From: Pseudomonadota bacterium
GTDB taxonomy: Bacteria; Pseudomonadota; Alphaproteobacteria; Azospirillales; Azospirillaceae
Assembly: GCA_023416195.1 (NCBI GenBank)
Contig: JAEZID010000064.1
Location: 1 to 11,306 of the forward strand
Length of the DNA: 11,306 bases
Direction of reading: 5' to 3'
Each line of letters opens with the position of its first letter. The stretch's first letter is position 1. The notes below the pieces were generated by a model. The model did not search any database and had not been told where the DNA came from. It saw only the letters and a program-made list of their open reading frames with translations. This document shows positions 1-6,288 of the stretch, piece by piece. A program made the translations under genes and the position numbers.

Positions 1-746
1 AGGTGGTGCACGACGTCGTGCTGCAACATCTGCCGGTGCGCTTCGCGCTCGACCGCGCCGGGCTGGTCGGGGCGGACGGGGCGACCCACGCCGGGGCCTT
101 CGACGTGGCTTACCTGGGCTGCCTGCCGGACATCGTGCTGATGGCGGCGGCCGACGAGGTCGAGCTGATGCACATGGTGGCGACCTCGGCGGTCATCGAC
201 GACCGCGCCTCGGCCTTGCGCTACCCGCGCGGCGAGGGCGTCGGGCTGGAGATGCCGGAGCGCGGCGTGGTCCTGCCCCTTGGCAAGGGTCGGGTGGTGC
301 AGGAAGGCTCCAAGGTGGCGATCCTCAGCTATGGGGCGCGGCTGGGCGAGGCGTGCAAGGCGGCGGCGGAGCTGGCCGCGCGCGGGCTGTCCACCACGGT
401 AGCCGACGCCCGCTTCGCCAAACCGCTGGACGAGGATCTGGTCCGCCAGCTGGCGCGGCACCATGAGGTGCTGATCACCATCGAGGAGGGCTCGGTCGGC
501 GGCTTCGGCAGCTTCGTGTTGCAGTTCCTCGCCACGTCGGGGCTGCTCGACGGCGGGCTGAAGATCCGCCCCATGGTCCTGCCGGACCGCTTCATCGACC
601 AGGATTCGCCGGAGCGGCAGTATGAGGAGGCCGGGCTGTCGGCGCGCGCCATCGTGGCGACGGCCATGGGTGCCCTGGGGATCCCCGCCGACCGCCTCTC
701 GGTCGTGGGGGGGCCGCGCCGCGACCATTCGGGAACGGGCGGGTGA
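1..746 (+). CDS. dxs: 1-deoxy-D-xylulose-5-phosphate synthase, C-terminal part
   Basis: This is the 3' end of dxs; the start lies left of the window and reading frame begins at base 3. The enzyme condenses pyruvate with glyceraldehyde 3-phosphate, using thiamine diphosphate, in the first step of the cytosolic MEP isoprenoid pathway. The visible 247 residues hold the pyrimidine-binding transketolase domain from about residue 10, with the family signature DRAGLVGADGATHAGAFD and the later RYPRGEG motif. The C-terminal transketolase domain follows from about residue 95, with IEEGSVGGFGS and the PDRFIDQ segment that is typical near the end of DXS. Roughly the first 60% of a normal DXS of about 620-640 residues is missing only because of the window edge. 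The last 20 or so residues are Gly/Arg rich and not conserved. It converges on the next gene, with 30 bases between the stops and no obvious terminator hairpin. Identification is near certain. Confidence 0.97.
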   Translation, partial: VVHDVVLQHLPVRFALDRAGLVGADGATHAGAFDVAYLGCLPDIVLMAAADEVELMHMVATSAVIDDRASALRYPRGEGVGLEMPERGVVLPLGKGRVVQEGSKVAILSYGARLGEACKAAAELAARGLSTTVADARFAKPLDEDLVRQLARHHEVLITIEEGSVGGFGSFVLQFLATSGLLDGGLKIRPMVLPDRFIDQDSPERQYEEAGLSARAIVATAMGALGIPADRLSVVGGPRRDHSGTGG

Positions 747-760
747 TCCGCCAAGTCGCT

Positions 761-792
761 TTACCGGGCGACCGTGTTAGCGGGCGACCGTG
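761..792. repeat. 16-base tandem duplication over a stop codon
   Basis: Bases 761-776 (TTACCGGGCGACCGTG) and 777-792 (TTAGCGGGCGACCGTG) differ at one position. The right copy contains the stop codon and last codons of the secreted-protein gene. The left copy lies in the gap to dxs. Seen directly; probably a slippage or short tandem duplication event. Confidence 0.8.
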
Positions 793-1187
793 CAGTCCTT
801 CACGATCACCATGTCGGTGGTTGGGTCGGGGTTGAGGTCGGCCGGCATCGACTCGTAGTCGGGGATCAGCACGCAGCCGTGACCCTGGAGCAGGACGCCC
901 TTGACCTGAAAGCGGATGGTCTTCGGATTGCTGCCGAAGGTGATCTCGAATTCGTCGCCGATGGCGACGCGGGCCGGAATGGCGACGTCCCCATATTCCC
1001 GGCAGCTGTGCCGGATCATCCAGTCGCGGCACAGCTTCAGAATGCCGGTTCCGGTGGTGGATACGATGGCGGAGGGATTTACCCACCGCTCCGTGGCCGC
1101 CGCCCTGGTGCTCCCGGCCTCGGCGGGCATGACCAGAGGCGGAACGCCCAAGGCTCCCCCGAGCAAGACGGCTATCGCGACCCACAT
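777..1187 (-). CDS. small secreted protein of unknown function
   Basis: The 136-residue product has a clear signal peptide: a hydrophobic run at about residues 3-20, ending in a likely signal peptidase I site (AEA before Gly25). The mature part would be about 112 residues with four cysteines (53, 62, 105, 132), which could form two disulfides in the periplasm. I do not recognise a family. The segment DEFEITFGSNPKTIRFQVKG looks like part of a small beta-sandwich. The start at ATG 1187 is the one that gives an N-terminal signal; no strong ribosome binding site is visible before it. It stands alone, convergent with dxs. Its stop lies inside a 16-base tandem duplication (761-792), so the extreme C-terminus may be recently altered. 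Function is not assignable from sequence. Confidence 0.75.
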   Translation of the reverse strand: MWVAIAVLLGGALGVPPLVMPAEAGSTRAAATERWVNPSAIVSTTGTGILKLCRDWMIRHSCREYGDVAIPARVAIGDEFEITFGSNPKTIRFQVKGVLLQGHGCVLIPDYESMPADLNPDPTTDMVIVKDCTVAR

Positions 1188-1341
1188 TCCGCGTCACCGG
1201 CAGCGGCTCAACCCCCGGCATGATAGCGCAAACGGATCACCGCTTGCGCCTTTCCCTTGGGTGGGGCGCCTGCGCGTCGGGGTGGGAGGGATATCCTTAT
1301 TCCCCGTGTCATGTTGCGCCGCAAAAAGCCATGCTGGGCGT

Positions 1342-1557
1342 ATGGCAAATCGTTACGACATAAGGCCCGACAGCGAGGGCTCAGGCTGGACCGTGTTCGA
1401 CACCGGCACCGGACGTCCGGTCATTTTCGAAGGCATGCAGCAGGTCGGTCTGCTCCGCTTCGAGGCGGAGAATGTGGCCGAACTGCTGGAGCATCTGGGC
1501 CGCCTCAAGAAACGGCGGGCGCTCCGCTTCTTCGATCCCGCGCCCAGCCTCGGTTAG
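1342..1557 (+). CDS. 71-residue protein of unknown function
   Basis: This short protein starts MANRYDIRPDSEGSGWTVFD and is small and soluble. The N-terminal half resembles a small beta-sheet unit (YDIRP..GWTVFDTGTGRPVIFEG). Residues about 42-62 form an amphipathic helix rich in Leu, Glu, Arg and Lys (AENVAELLEHLGRLKKRR). Short alphaproteobacterial hypothetical proteins of the form 'RYDIRP...WTVFD..TGRP' are familiar, but I know no function. ATG 1342 is chosen because the open frame further upstream runs through non-coding-looking sequence; there is no good Shine-Dalgarno. The stop TAG overlaps the stop of the convergent methyltransferase (bases 1554-1557, TTAG). That leaves no room for a separate terminator. 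Existence is likely from the plausible composition, but not proven. Confidence 0.68.
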   Translation: MANRYDIRPDSEGSGWTVFDTGTGRPVIFEGMQQVGLLRFEAENVAELLEHLGRLKKRRALRFFDPAPSLG

Positions 1558-2459
1558 GGAAGCGCGCCCAGGGGTGCGCTCACCTTGCGCAGCCACAGGC
1601 TGGATTCGACGGCGCCGCCCGGCAGGGGCAGCTGTCCGGCGACGCTGCCGGCCACCTCGGCGGCCATGCGTGTCGCGGCGTAGCGGCTGGCGAACAGGGG
1701 CGTGAAGGCGCCGCCCGACAGCAGGGCGGCGACCGCCGACTGCTCGTTGTAGCCGCGCCAGCGCCAGGCGGGCGGGTAGGGATCGGGCAGCAGAATGTCG
1801 TGGATGTGAATCAGCACCCCGGCCCGGAGCGCCGGCAGGACGCGGTTGAACAGCCAATCCGCGTCGCTGCCGGGCACGAGGATGTGGCTGCCGTCGATGA
1901 ACAGCATGTCGCCGGCCTCCAGGGCCGTGAAGGGGGCGCTGTCCACCCGCTGGACCAGGGCGCGCGTCAGGGTGACGGGCAGGTTGCCGATGTCGGCGCG
2001 CGGCTGCGGATCGATCACCGTGTGGGTGCAGGCGATGCCGCCGTCGCGGACGGCGCGCGCCAGAAAGCGCGTGGAGTGGCCACAGCCGATCTCGACGATG
2101 CGCCGGGGACGGTGTCGGCGGACCAGCGCGTAGGCGGCGGCCCCGTCGAGCCGGGGAAACCAGTCCTGCCGCCACCGGGGTTGCGGCGGCGGCTCGCGCC
2201 CGATGGCCAGCAGGGCGTCGGCATGCGCGTCCATGCCGGCGATCACCGCCGCGAAATCCGCCCGGTGGCGGTCGAACAGCGCCTCGCACGGGGCGTAGGG
2301 AGGGGCGGGGGCCGCGTCGGGCAGGGATTCGGCGTAGCGGTGCGGGATGAAGAAGCCGCGTCGCCGCAGGCCCAGCACGGTCAGCAGCCCGAAGCCCAGA
2401 TAGCGGAAAGGGATCTTGCGGAAAGGGATCGTCGCGGCGGCTTTCGCGCCCATGCTCAT
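1554..2459 (-). CDS. class I SAM-dependent methyltransferase
   Basis: The product is about 301 residues. A central Rossmann-type methyltransferase fold is shown by motif I RIVEIGCGHSTRFLAR (residues about 120-135, SAM binding). An acidic post-I strand follows (TVIDPQP), then LFIDGSH (about 186-192) and IHIHDILLPDPYP (about 217-229), typical of the Methyltransf_24 group. The acceptor substrate cannot be told; relatives often sit in surface polysaccharide or natural-product loci. Near the N-terminus there is a Pro/Arg-rich, partly hydrophobic stretch (IPFRKIPFRYLGFGLLTVLG), which may associate with membrane. I chose ATG 2459, which has GGTGA eight bases upstream. GTG 2471 and ATG 2453 in the same frame are alternatives. 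It appears monocistronic. The IPFR repeat comes from a 15-base duplication. Confidence 0.86.
   Translation of the reverse strand: MSMGAKAAATIPFRKIPFRYLGFGLLTVLGLRRRGFFIPHRYAESLPDAAPAPPYAPCEALFDRHRADFAAVIAGMDAHADALLAIGREPPPQPRWRQDWFPRLDGAAAYALVRRHRPRRIVEIGCGHSTRFLARAVRDGGIACTHTVIDPQPRADIGNLPVTLTRALVQRVDSAPFTALEAGDMLFIDGSHILVPGSDADWLFNRVLPALRAGVLIHIHDILLPDPYPPAWRWRGYNEQSAVAALLSGGAFTPLFASRYAATRMAAEVAGSVAGQLPLPGGAVESSLWLRKVSAPLGALP
2403..2430. repeat. imperfect tandem repeat, 15-base unit, inside methyltransferase gene
   Basis: GCGGAAAGGGATC occurs at 2403-2415 and 2418-2430, a 15-base period that stays in frame. On the - strand it encodes IPFRK-IPFRY in the N-terminal part of the methyltransferase. 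Seen directly. Confidence 0.75.
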
Positions 2460-2659
2460 CGATCTGGTCACCCGGAACCGGAGGTGACTCTGAGTTACGC
2501 GGGACGAAGCCGGGCATCAAGGATGCGGGCGAATGCCGGCCCGCGCTTTTGTGGTTAATCCTGAATCGAGGCCGATCCCTTTGGAAAGGAAGGTGTTGCG
2601 GCCGCTTTTGCCGCTTTCGAAAGCATAGGGGCGGCTCTTCGGGATATGGCGCGGGAGAG

Positions 2660-2673
2660 ATGATCTGAATCAA
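2660..2673 (+). promoter_or_regulatory. FNR/FixK-type operator, box 1
   Basis: ATGATCTGAATCAA matches the FNR/FixK consensus TTGAT-N4-ATCAA at nine of ten defined positions. Such boxes bind CRP/FNR-family activators that respond to low oxygen in alphaproteobacteria. It lies 126 bases before the start of the 87-aa gene. Function is inferred from sequence and position. Confidence 0.6.
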
Positions 2674-2700
2674 GACATAGAACGTTCGCTTGCGAGACCT

Positions 2701-2714
2701 TTGTCTTGGATCAA
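2701..2714 (+). promoter_or_regulatory. FNR/FixK-type operator, box 2
   Basis: TTGTCTTGGATCAA has a perfect right half (ATCAA) and fits the looser FixK form TTG-N8-CAA. Its centre is 41 bases from that of box 1. If it acted as a class II site at about -41.5, transcription would start near base 2749, about 50 bases before the 87-aa gene. The -10 sequence there is poor, so the start site is uncertain. Confidence 0.5.
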
Positions 2715-2799
2715 TGCGGGCTAATCACAACATGTCTGCACGCGATGCCAGCCGAGGCAGGAAAGCCGAAGGCATAAAATCTTACGGGAGGACCACTCA

Positions 2800-3063
2800 A
2801 TGAACGTCGAACTCATTGCGCGTCCCGTTGTAACGGAAGGCTCCGTGACTCTTCTGGCCGAGGCGCTGAGGAAGGCGGCCGACCAGGATGGCACGGACGG
2901 CGTGATCCTGGCCGCCTATCTGCGGCATCTCTACAACGGTCCGGACCCCGAACTGGCCCATGAAATCGGCCGGCGGAACCTGTCGGCGCTGAACACGGCG
3001 CTGCGTACGCGCAAGCTGCCGCCCGTCTGCTACGACGAGCACTGCTTCCGCTTCCTGACCTGA
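2800..3063 (+). CDS. 87-residue protein of unknown function, possibly oxygen-regulated
   Basis: I do not recognise this protein. It is soluble and mostly helical. Helices are likely at about residues 14-28 (EGSVTLLAEALRKAA), 35-46 (GVILAAYLRHLYNG) and 51-70 (ELAHEIGRRNLSALNTALRTRK). Two cysteines, at 77 and 82, lie in the C-terminal segment PPVCYDEHCFRFLT; CxxxxC with a nearby His could bind metal, but this is only a thought. The start is well supported: GGGAGGA sits at a good distance before ATG 2800. Upstream are two FNR/FixK-like boxes, so expression may rise at low oxygen. Its stop is four bases from the stop of the convergent alcohol dehydrogenase, so any terminator must lie in coding sequence. 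Confidence 0.8.
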   Translation: MNVELIARPVVTEGSVTLLAEALRKAADQDGTDGVILAAYLRHLYNGPDPELAHEIGRRNLSALNTALRTRKLPPVCYDEHCFRFLT

Positions 3064-3067
3064 GGGC

Positions 3068-4063
3068 TCACACCGTCAGCACCGCCGCCCCGGCGATGGC
3101 GCTGCCGCGCAAAGCGGCAATGGCCTCGTTCGCCTGGGCGAGCGGGTAGGGCGTGACCCGTGTCCGGACCGGAATCCGGGGGGCGAGGGCCAGGAACTCC
3201 TCGCCATCGCGGCGCGTCAGGTTGGCGACCGAGCGCACGACCCGCTCTCCCCACAGGATGTCGTAGGGGAAGGACGGGATGTCGCTCATGTGGATGCCGG
3301 CGCACACGACGGTCCCGCCCTTGACGACCGCCCGCAACGCGGTGGGCACCAGCGCTCCGACCGGCGCGAACAGGATGGCCGCGTCGAGCGGTTCCGGCGG
3401 CGCTTCGTCGGAGCCGCCGGCCCAGGCCGCGCCGAGCGCGCGGGCCAGCCCTTGCGCCGCATCGTCGCCGGGTCGGGTGAAGGCGAAGACCGTTCGGCCC
3501 TGGTGGCGGGCGACCTGGGCCACGATGTGCGCCGCGGCCCCGAAGCCGTAGAGGCCGAGGCGCTTCCCGTCGCCGGCCCCTTCGCACGCCATGCGCAGGG
3601 CGCGGTAGCCGATCAGACCGGCGCACATCAGCGGCGCGGCCTCCAGGTCCGAATAGGACGGGTCGATGGGGAAGGCGTAGCGTTCGTCCGCCACGGTCAG
3701 TTCGGCATAGCCGCCATCGATCTGGTAGCCGGTGTAGCGCGCCCGGTCGCACAGATTCTCCCGACCCGAGCGGCAATAGAGGCATTCTCCGCAACTCCAC
3801 CCCAGCCAGGGGACCCCGACCCGGTCGCCGGGCTTGAAACGCTCCACCGACGGCCTCGTGGCGAGCACCGTCCCGATGATCTCATGACCGGGGACGAGGG
3901 GGCGTTTGGGGTTCGGAAGCTCCCCATCGATGACGTGGAGGTCGGTCCGGCACACCGCGCAGGCGTGCACCCGGATCAGCATCTGGCCCGGTCCTGGCTC
4001 CGGATCGGGCAGAGTGGTGGGAACCAGCGTCCTGCGCGGTTCCGGCAGGATCATCGCCTTCAT
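3068..4063 (-). CDS. zinc-dependent alcohol dehydrogenase family protein
   Basis: The 331-residue product is a cytoplasmic medium-chain dehydrogenase that would use NAD(P) to interconvert an alcohol and an aldehyde; the substrate is unknown. The GroES-like domain carries catalytic zinc ligands C38 (CAVCRTDLH), H60-E61 (PGHEIIG) and C147 (PLMCAG). Structural zinc cysteines are C91, C94, C97 and C105 (GWSCGECLYCRSGRENLC). The Rossmann domain has LGLYGFGAAAH (about 169-179), the form seen in the zinc-binding ADH subfamily described by TIGR02822. I chose ATG 4063, which starts MKAMILPEP as in relatives and has GGGAG at a suitable distance. ATG 4114 would add 17 unsupported residues and overlap the upstream gene by 23 bases. 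It is the last gene of the - strand unit that begins with the cytochromes. Confidence 0.93.
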   Translation of the reverse strand: MKAMILPEPRRTLVPTTLPDPEPGPGQMLIRVHACAVCRTDLHVIDGELPNPKRPLVPGHEIIGTVLATRPSVERFKPGDRVGVPWLGWSCGECLYCRSGRENLCDRARYTGYQIDGGYAELTVADERYAFPIDPSYSDLEAAPLMCAGLIGYRALRMACEGAGDGKRLGLYGFGAAAHIVAQVARHQGRTVFAFTRPGDDAAQGLARALGAAWAGGSDEAPPEPLDAAILFAPVGALVPTALRAVVKGGTVVCAGIHMSDIPSFPYDILWGERVVRSVANLTRRDGEEFLALAPRIPVRTRVTPYPLAQANEAIAALRGSAIAGAAVLTV

Positions 4064-4091
4064 CGATGCGCTCCCGATCAGCAGCGCGACA

Positions 4092-4397
4092 TCACCAGCG
4101 TGAGGAGGGCTCATGCGCGGTCGGCGGTCCCATCTCGCGGAAGTGGAACAGATGCAGCGCGTGTTGGCCGTTGTAGTCCAGAACGCGCAGATCGTCCGTC
4201 TCGCGCAGGTCCTGGCACACCATGTCGAAATGCCGGCCGTAGCGCTCCTTCGCGATGGAGAGGGGGAGCGCGTGGGCGACGAACTTGTCGATGCCCTTGG
4301 TCGCCAGCTTGCGCAGCAGATCGGGATCCTCGATCGCGCTGTAGGAGGTCAGAATCACCAGCGGGCCGCTGCCCGTGAACAGAAAGAACGCGTTCAT
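4092..4397 (-). CDS. 101-residue protein of unknown function
   Basis: I do not recognise a family. The N-terminus MNAFFLFTGSGPLVILTSYSAIEDP is hydrophobic but has no basic n-region or cleavage motif, so it looks like buried beta strands and not a signal peptide. The middle is KLATKGIDKFVAHALPLSIAKERYGRHFD, and the C-terminal part is His rich (GQHALHLFHFREMG). The start is secure, with GAGGAGG six bases before ATG 4397. It lies 102 bases after the second cytochrome c gene and 28 bases before the dehydrogenase start on the same strand. It is therefore probably co-transcribed and may act in the same redox process. Small cytosolic proteins of this look occur in other alphaproteobacteria, without known function as far as I know. 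Confidence 0.8.
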   Translation of the reverse strand: MNAFFLFTGSGPLVILTSYSAIEDPDLLRKLATKGIDKFVAHALPLSIAKERYGRHFDMVCQDLRETDDLRVLDYNGQHALHLFHFREMGPPTAHEPSSRW

Positions 4398-4499
4398 CGT
4401 TCTCCTCCTCGGCTCCGTGTTTTCACATCCTCACCCGCGACGGCGCCTTTTTCCCGCGCGGGGGCCTCAACCTGGATCAGGCCCGCCGCCGAGGCCGGA

Positions 4500-4826
4500 T
4501 CAGCGCGCCAGACTTTGCAAATAGGCCACCACATCCTCGATTTCGTTGCGGGAAAGGTTGAGGTCGGGCATCGGCGGATGGGGGGAGCTCAGCCATTGCC
4601 GGGCCCAGTTCGGACCACGGTTGGGATCGTGGGCGATGCTGGCGAGCGTCGGCACGGCGTCGGTGCCGCCCTTGCCGCTGTCCACCACATGGCAGGACGT
4701 GCACCAGCGGTTGGCGAGGCGGCGTCCGGCGACGGGATCGACCGGTTGCGCCGAGGCCATCGATGTCAGAAGCACCACAAGCGCGGCCGCACCGACGGCC
4801 GTGGCGGGTTGTGGGGACCGTTTCAT
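4500..4826 (-). CDS. exported monohaem cytochrome c (second of pair)
   Basis: The 108-residue preprotein has a signal peptide: basic start, hydrophobic residues about 9-20, and likely cleavage after ASA at about residue 26. The haem-binding motif CTSCH is at 42-46, and the probable axial methionine is M86 in SPHPPMPDLNLS. The C-terminal helix NEIEDVVAYLQSLA is typical of class I cytochromes c. It would carry electrons in the periplasm; the partner is unknown. The start codon ATG 4826 shares one base with the TGA stop of the preceding cytochrome gene, so translation is probably coupled. The two cytochromes are clearly related in their C-terminal half (SHPxMPxxxLxxxxxxDxVAYLxSL) and may have arisen by duplication. 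Confidence 0.92.
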   Translation of the reverse strand: MKRSPQPATAVGAAALVVLLTSMASAQPVDPVAGRRLANRWCTSCHVVDSGKGGTDAVPTLASIAHDPNRGPNWARQWLSSPHPPMPDLNLSRNEIEDVVAYLQSLAR

Positions 4827-5176
4827 CACGGGCTTCCTTTCAGGGAAAGCAGATAAGCGACGATGTCGTCGGTCTGCTCCTCGGTCAGGCGGATGTTCGG
4901 CATGACCGGGTGGGAGGTCCGCAGATAGCTGCGCAGGGCCAGTTCGGTGATGGCGGGATCGCGCGCCCGTTCGGTCAGATCCGGCGCAATTGTATCGTCG
5001 GCCATGGCCGGAGGTTTGGGGGTTCCGTCCCGCGCCACGCGGTGGCAACCGCCGCAAAGCTCCGCCGCCTCCTGCCGCCCATAGGTGGGGTTGCCCGGCC
5101 CGTCGGCCGCGGCCGGCGCGGGCGACGGCAACGCCAGCAGAATGAGGATAAGAAGGGGGCTCAAGCGTCCTGTCAT
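4826..5176 (-). CDS. exported monohaem cytochrome c (first of pair)
   Basis: The 116-residue preprotein has a signal peptide, MTGRLSPLLILILLALPSPA, with likely cleavage near AAA at about 22-24. The haem motif is CGGCH at 41-45, the likely axial methionine is M92 (SHPVMPNIRLT), and the C-terminal helix is TDDIVAYLLSLKG. It is a small periplasmic class I cytochrome c. GGGGAGG lies at a good distance before ATG 5176, supporting the start. It is the first gene of the probable operon cytochrome-cytochrome-101 aa-alcohol dehydrogenase. It is divergent from the PqqD gene across about 430 bases. The cytochromes could accept electrons from a periplasmic oxidation step or feed a terminal reductase; nothing in the window names the partner. 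Confidence 0.93.
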   Translation of the reverse strand: MTGRLSPLLILILLALPSPAPAAADGPGNPTYGRQEAAELCGGCHRVARDGTPKPPAMADDTIAPDLTERARDPAITELALRSYLRTSHPVMPNIRLTEEQTDDIVAYLLSLKGSP

Positions 5177-5232
5177 CGGTGCGGCCTCCCCAGGAATGGC
5201 GCGGTCCTGCGACGGCGCTCGGCGGGACGGTC

Positions 5233-5244
5233 ATTTCCGGAAAT
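5233..5244. promoter_or_regulatory. 12-base perfect palindrome, possible operator
   Basis: ATTTCCGGAAAT is a perfect palindrome about 57 bases upstream of the first cytochrome start. Its position suits an operator or a promoter-proximal factor site. The cognate regulator is unknown. Confidence 0.35.
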
Positions 5245-5538
5245 CCAAAAGCCCTTCCGCCCGCGACGGCTCCTCACCATTTTCATCGCGTTTTTCTAAT
5301 GGAAACCATGCTATCGCGGGGCGGCTCGGCCCGTCCATTCTTCCTAAGGAGTACGGTTCGGCCGGAACACGGTCAGGTCTTTGTCCGGGTTGGCGTTTTC
5401 CGGAGCATCCATCGAACGCGATCGATCACGGCGTCGGGGGCGGATGGTGCGTGTCCCCAAATTTTTTCCCGAACACGGCCAGCCGCCCTGCAAGGCGGTG
5501 CGGTCGGGAGCGAAATGCCGGTCTTTCGATTGGGTCCC

Positions 5539-5568
5539 TTGACAGCGGTTGTGGGGGCTCGCGATCAT
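5539..5568 (+). promoter_or_regulatory. sigma-70-like promoter for pqqD-family gene
   Basis: A perfect -35 hexamer TTGACA (5539-5544) is followed after 18 bases by GATCAT (5563-5568; four of six matches to TATAAT). The start point would be near 5575, giving a leader of about 30 bases to ATG 5605. Prediction only. Confidence 0.55.
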
Positions 5569-5604
5569 GCACGCGTTCGCAACGATTTGCTGAAACGAGA
5601 GTCA

Positions 5605-5904
5605 ATGACCACGACCGGCGCTCCCGCCATCGACCGCGCCACCACGGTGTGGCGCAATCCCGACCTGCTCGTCGCCGAAGTCGACGGCGAGGTCGTGATG
5701 ATGAACGTGGAGGTCGGCGAGTATTACGGCCTGGACGACATCGGCAGTGACCTGTGGAATCGTCTGGCGGCGCCGGTGACGGTGGATGCCCTGCTGACCG
5801 CGCTGGAGGCCGATTACGAGGCGGCGCCCGGCGCGATCGAGCGCGACGTGATCGCCATCCTGGCGGACATGGCGGCCCGGAATCTGGTCAGGGTCGTCGC
5901 CTGA
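5605..5904 (+). CDS. PqqD-family protein, lasso-peptide B1 / RiPP recognition element type
   Basis: The 99-residue protein matches the PqqD fold used as a RiPP recognition element. It has a DLLVAEVDGEVVMMNVEVGEYYGLDDIGSDLWNRL core (about 20-54), then APVTVDALLTALEADYEAAP and a C-terminal helix DVIAILADMAARNLVRV. The phrase 'VxGEVVMMNVExGxYYGLDDIGSxxW' is characteristic of the stand-alone PqqD-like chaperones of proteobacterial lasso-peptide clusters. There the protein binds the precursor leader and presents it to the peptidase and cyclase. ATG 5605 gives the usual family length and follows a weak GAGAG site. The gene is alone on its strand here. A lasso-like precursor and cyclase lie about 3.3 kb downstream on the same strand, with an opposing collar-protein unit between. 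It could serve that precursor or another RiPP elsewhere; PQQ synthesis itself is unlikely, since no pqq genes are near. Confidence 0.87.
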   Translation: MTTTGAPAIDRATTVWRNPDLLVAEVDGEVVMMNVEVGEYYGLDDIGSDLWNRLAAPVTVDALLTALEADYEAAPGAIERDVIAILADMAARNLVRVVA

Positions 5905-5909
5905 ACAAG

Positions 5910-5939
5910 ACCGCCGCCGGGGGAACGTCCGGCGGCGGT
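5910..5939. terminator. two-way terminator between convergent genes
   Basis: An 11-base perfect stem, ACCGCCGCCGG (5910-5920) and CCGGCGGCGGT (5929-5939), encloses an 8-base loop. It lies between the stop of the PqqD gene (5904) and the stop of the DUF6916-like gene (5947). There is no long T run on either side. The position and strength of the stem support a shared terminator. Confidence 0.75.
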
Positions 5940-5946
5940 GCGGTGC

Positions 5947-6258
5947 TCAGTTGAACACGGCCTGATAGGCGAAATGGTCGTCTTCCGGCCGGATCGGCAC
6001 CAGGAAGATCTGCACGACGCCAAGAGTCTCGTTCTTCAGCTCGTAGATGCCCTGCGGCAGCATCGCCTCGGTCGGGGCGGAGAAGCGCAGTTCGAACGGG
6101 TCACGCTGCTTGCCCGGATAGTCGTGCGACGGCAGGGCGTTCGCCGCGTACAGCGTGAACTCCACCCGCGCGCCGTCGGCGAAATCCGCGGTGAAGACCT
6201 GGTTCACGAGCGGGGCGAAGGTGTCCAGGGTCACCTGATCCAAAGCCAATAGGGCCAT
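5947..6258 (-). CDS. DUF6916-like protein
   Basis: The product is 103 residues, starting MALLALDQVTLDTFAPLVNQ. It is predominantly beta. The C-terminal half DPFELRFSAPTEAMLPQGIYELKNETLGVVQIFLVPIRPEDDHFAYQAVFN closely follows the pattern I know for DUF6916, with 'PF.L.F.....LPQG.Y...' and 'FLVP...D...Y.AVF' in order. The function of this family is unknown. ATG 6258 is chosen because AAGGAAGGA stands directly upstream; the longer TTG start (6273) would include that site. It is the last gene of the collar-protein unit, 30 bases after the acetyltransferase, and ends at the shared terminator. Co-occurrence with tail-collar genes suggests it takes part in assembly or display of those proteins, but that is inference. 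Confidence 0.82.
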   Translation of the reverse strand: MALLALDQVTLDTFAPLVNQVFTADFADGARVEFTLYAANALPSHDYPGKQRDPFELRFSAPTEAMLPQGIYELKNETLGVVQIFLVPIRPEDDHFAYQAVFN

Positions 6259-6288
6259 AGTCCTTCCTTTCAATGTATCGTTGCGCGG

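Larger units (their letters stand above)
2460..2799. other. intergenic region between divergent genes
   Basis: About 340 bases separate the methyltransferase start (-) from the 87-aa gene (+). The region holds two FNR/FixK-like boxes (listed separately) and the ribosome binding site of the + gene. I see no convincing sigma-70 -35/-10 pair and no RNA gene. Confidence 0.6.
5177..5604. other. divergent intergenic region, cytochrome operon / pqqD
   Basis: This 428-base region separates the cytochrome operon (-) from the PqqD gene (+). It contains a 12-base palindrome near the cytochrome side and a sigma-70-like promoter near the PqqD side. The open frames across it look like non-coding sequence. 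I see no RNA gene. Confidence 0.6.

Noticed and set aside
1257..2558. Long + strand frame across the methyltransferase
   Set aside because: Antisense shadow. The - strand frame carries the methyltransferase motifs, whereas this one is Gly/Arg/Gln-rich with no recognisable domain.
3290..4378. Long + strand frame opposite the alcohol dehydrogenase
   Set aside because: The zinc-ligand and Rossmann motifs are all on the - strand; this frame has shadow composition.
4453..4496. Possible terminator between the second cytochrome and the 101-aa gene
   Set aside because: The pairing GGCCTC/GAGGCC has a 22-base loop, and CCCGCGCGGG is a self-palindrome. No T run follows on the - strand, so I keep these genes in one transcription unit.
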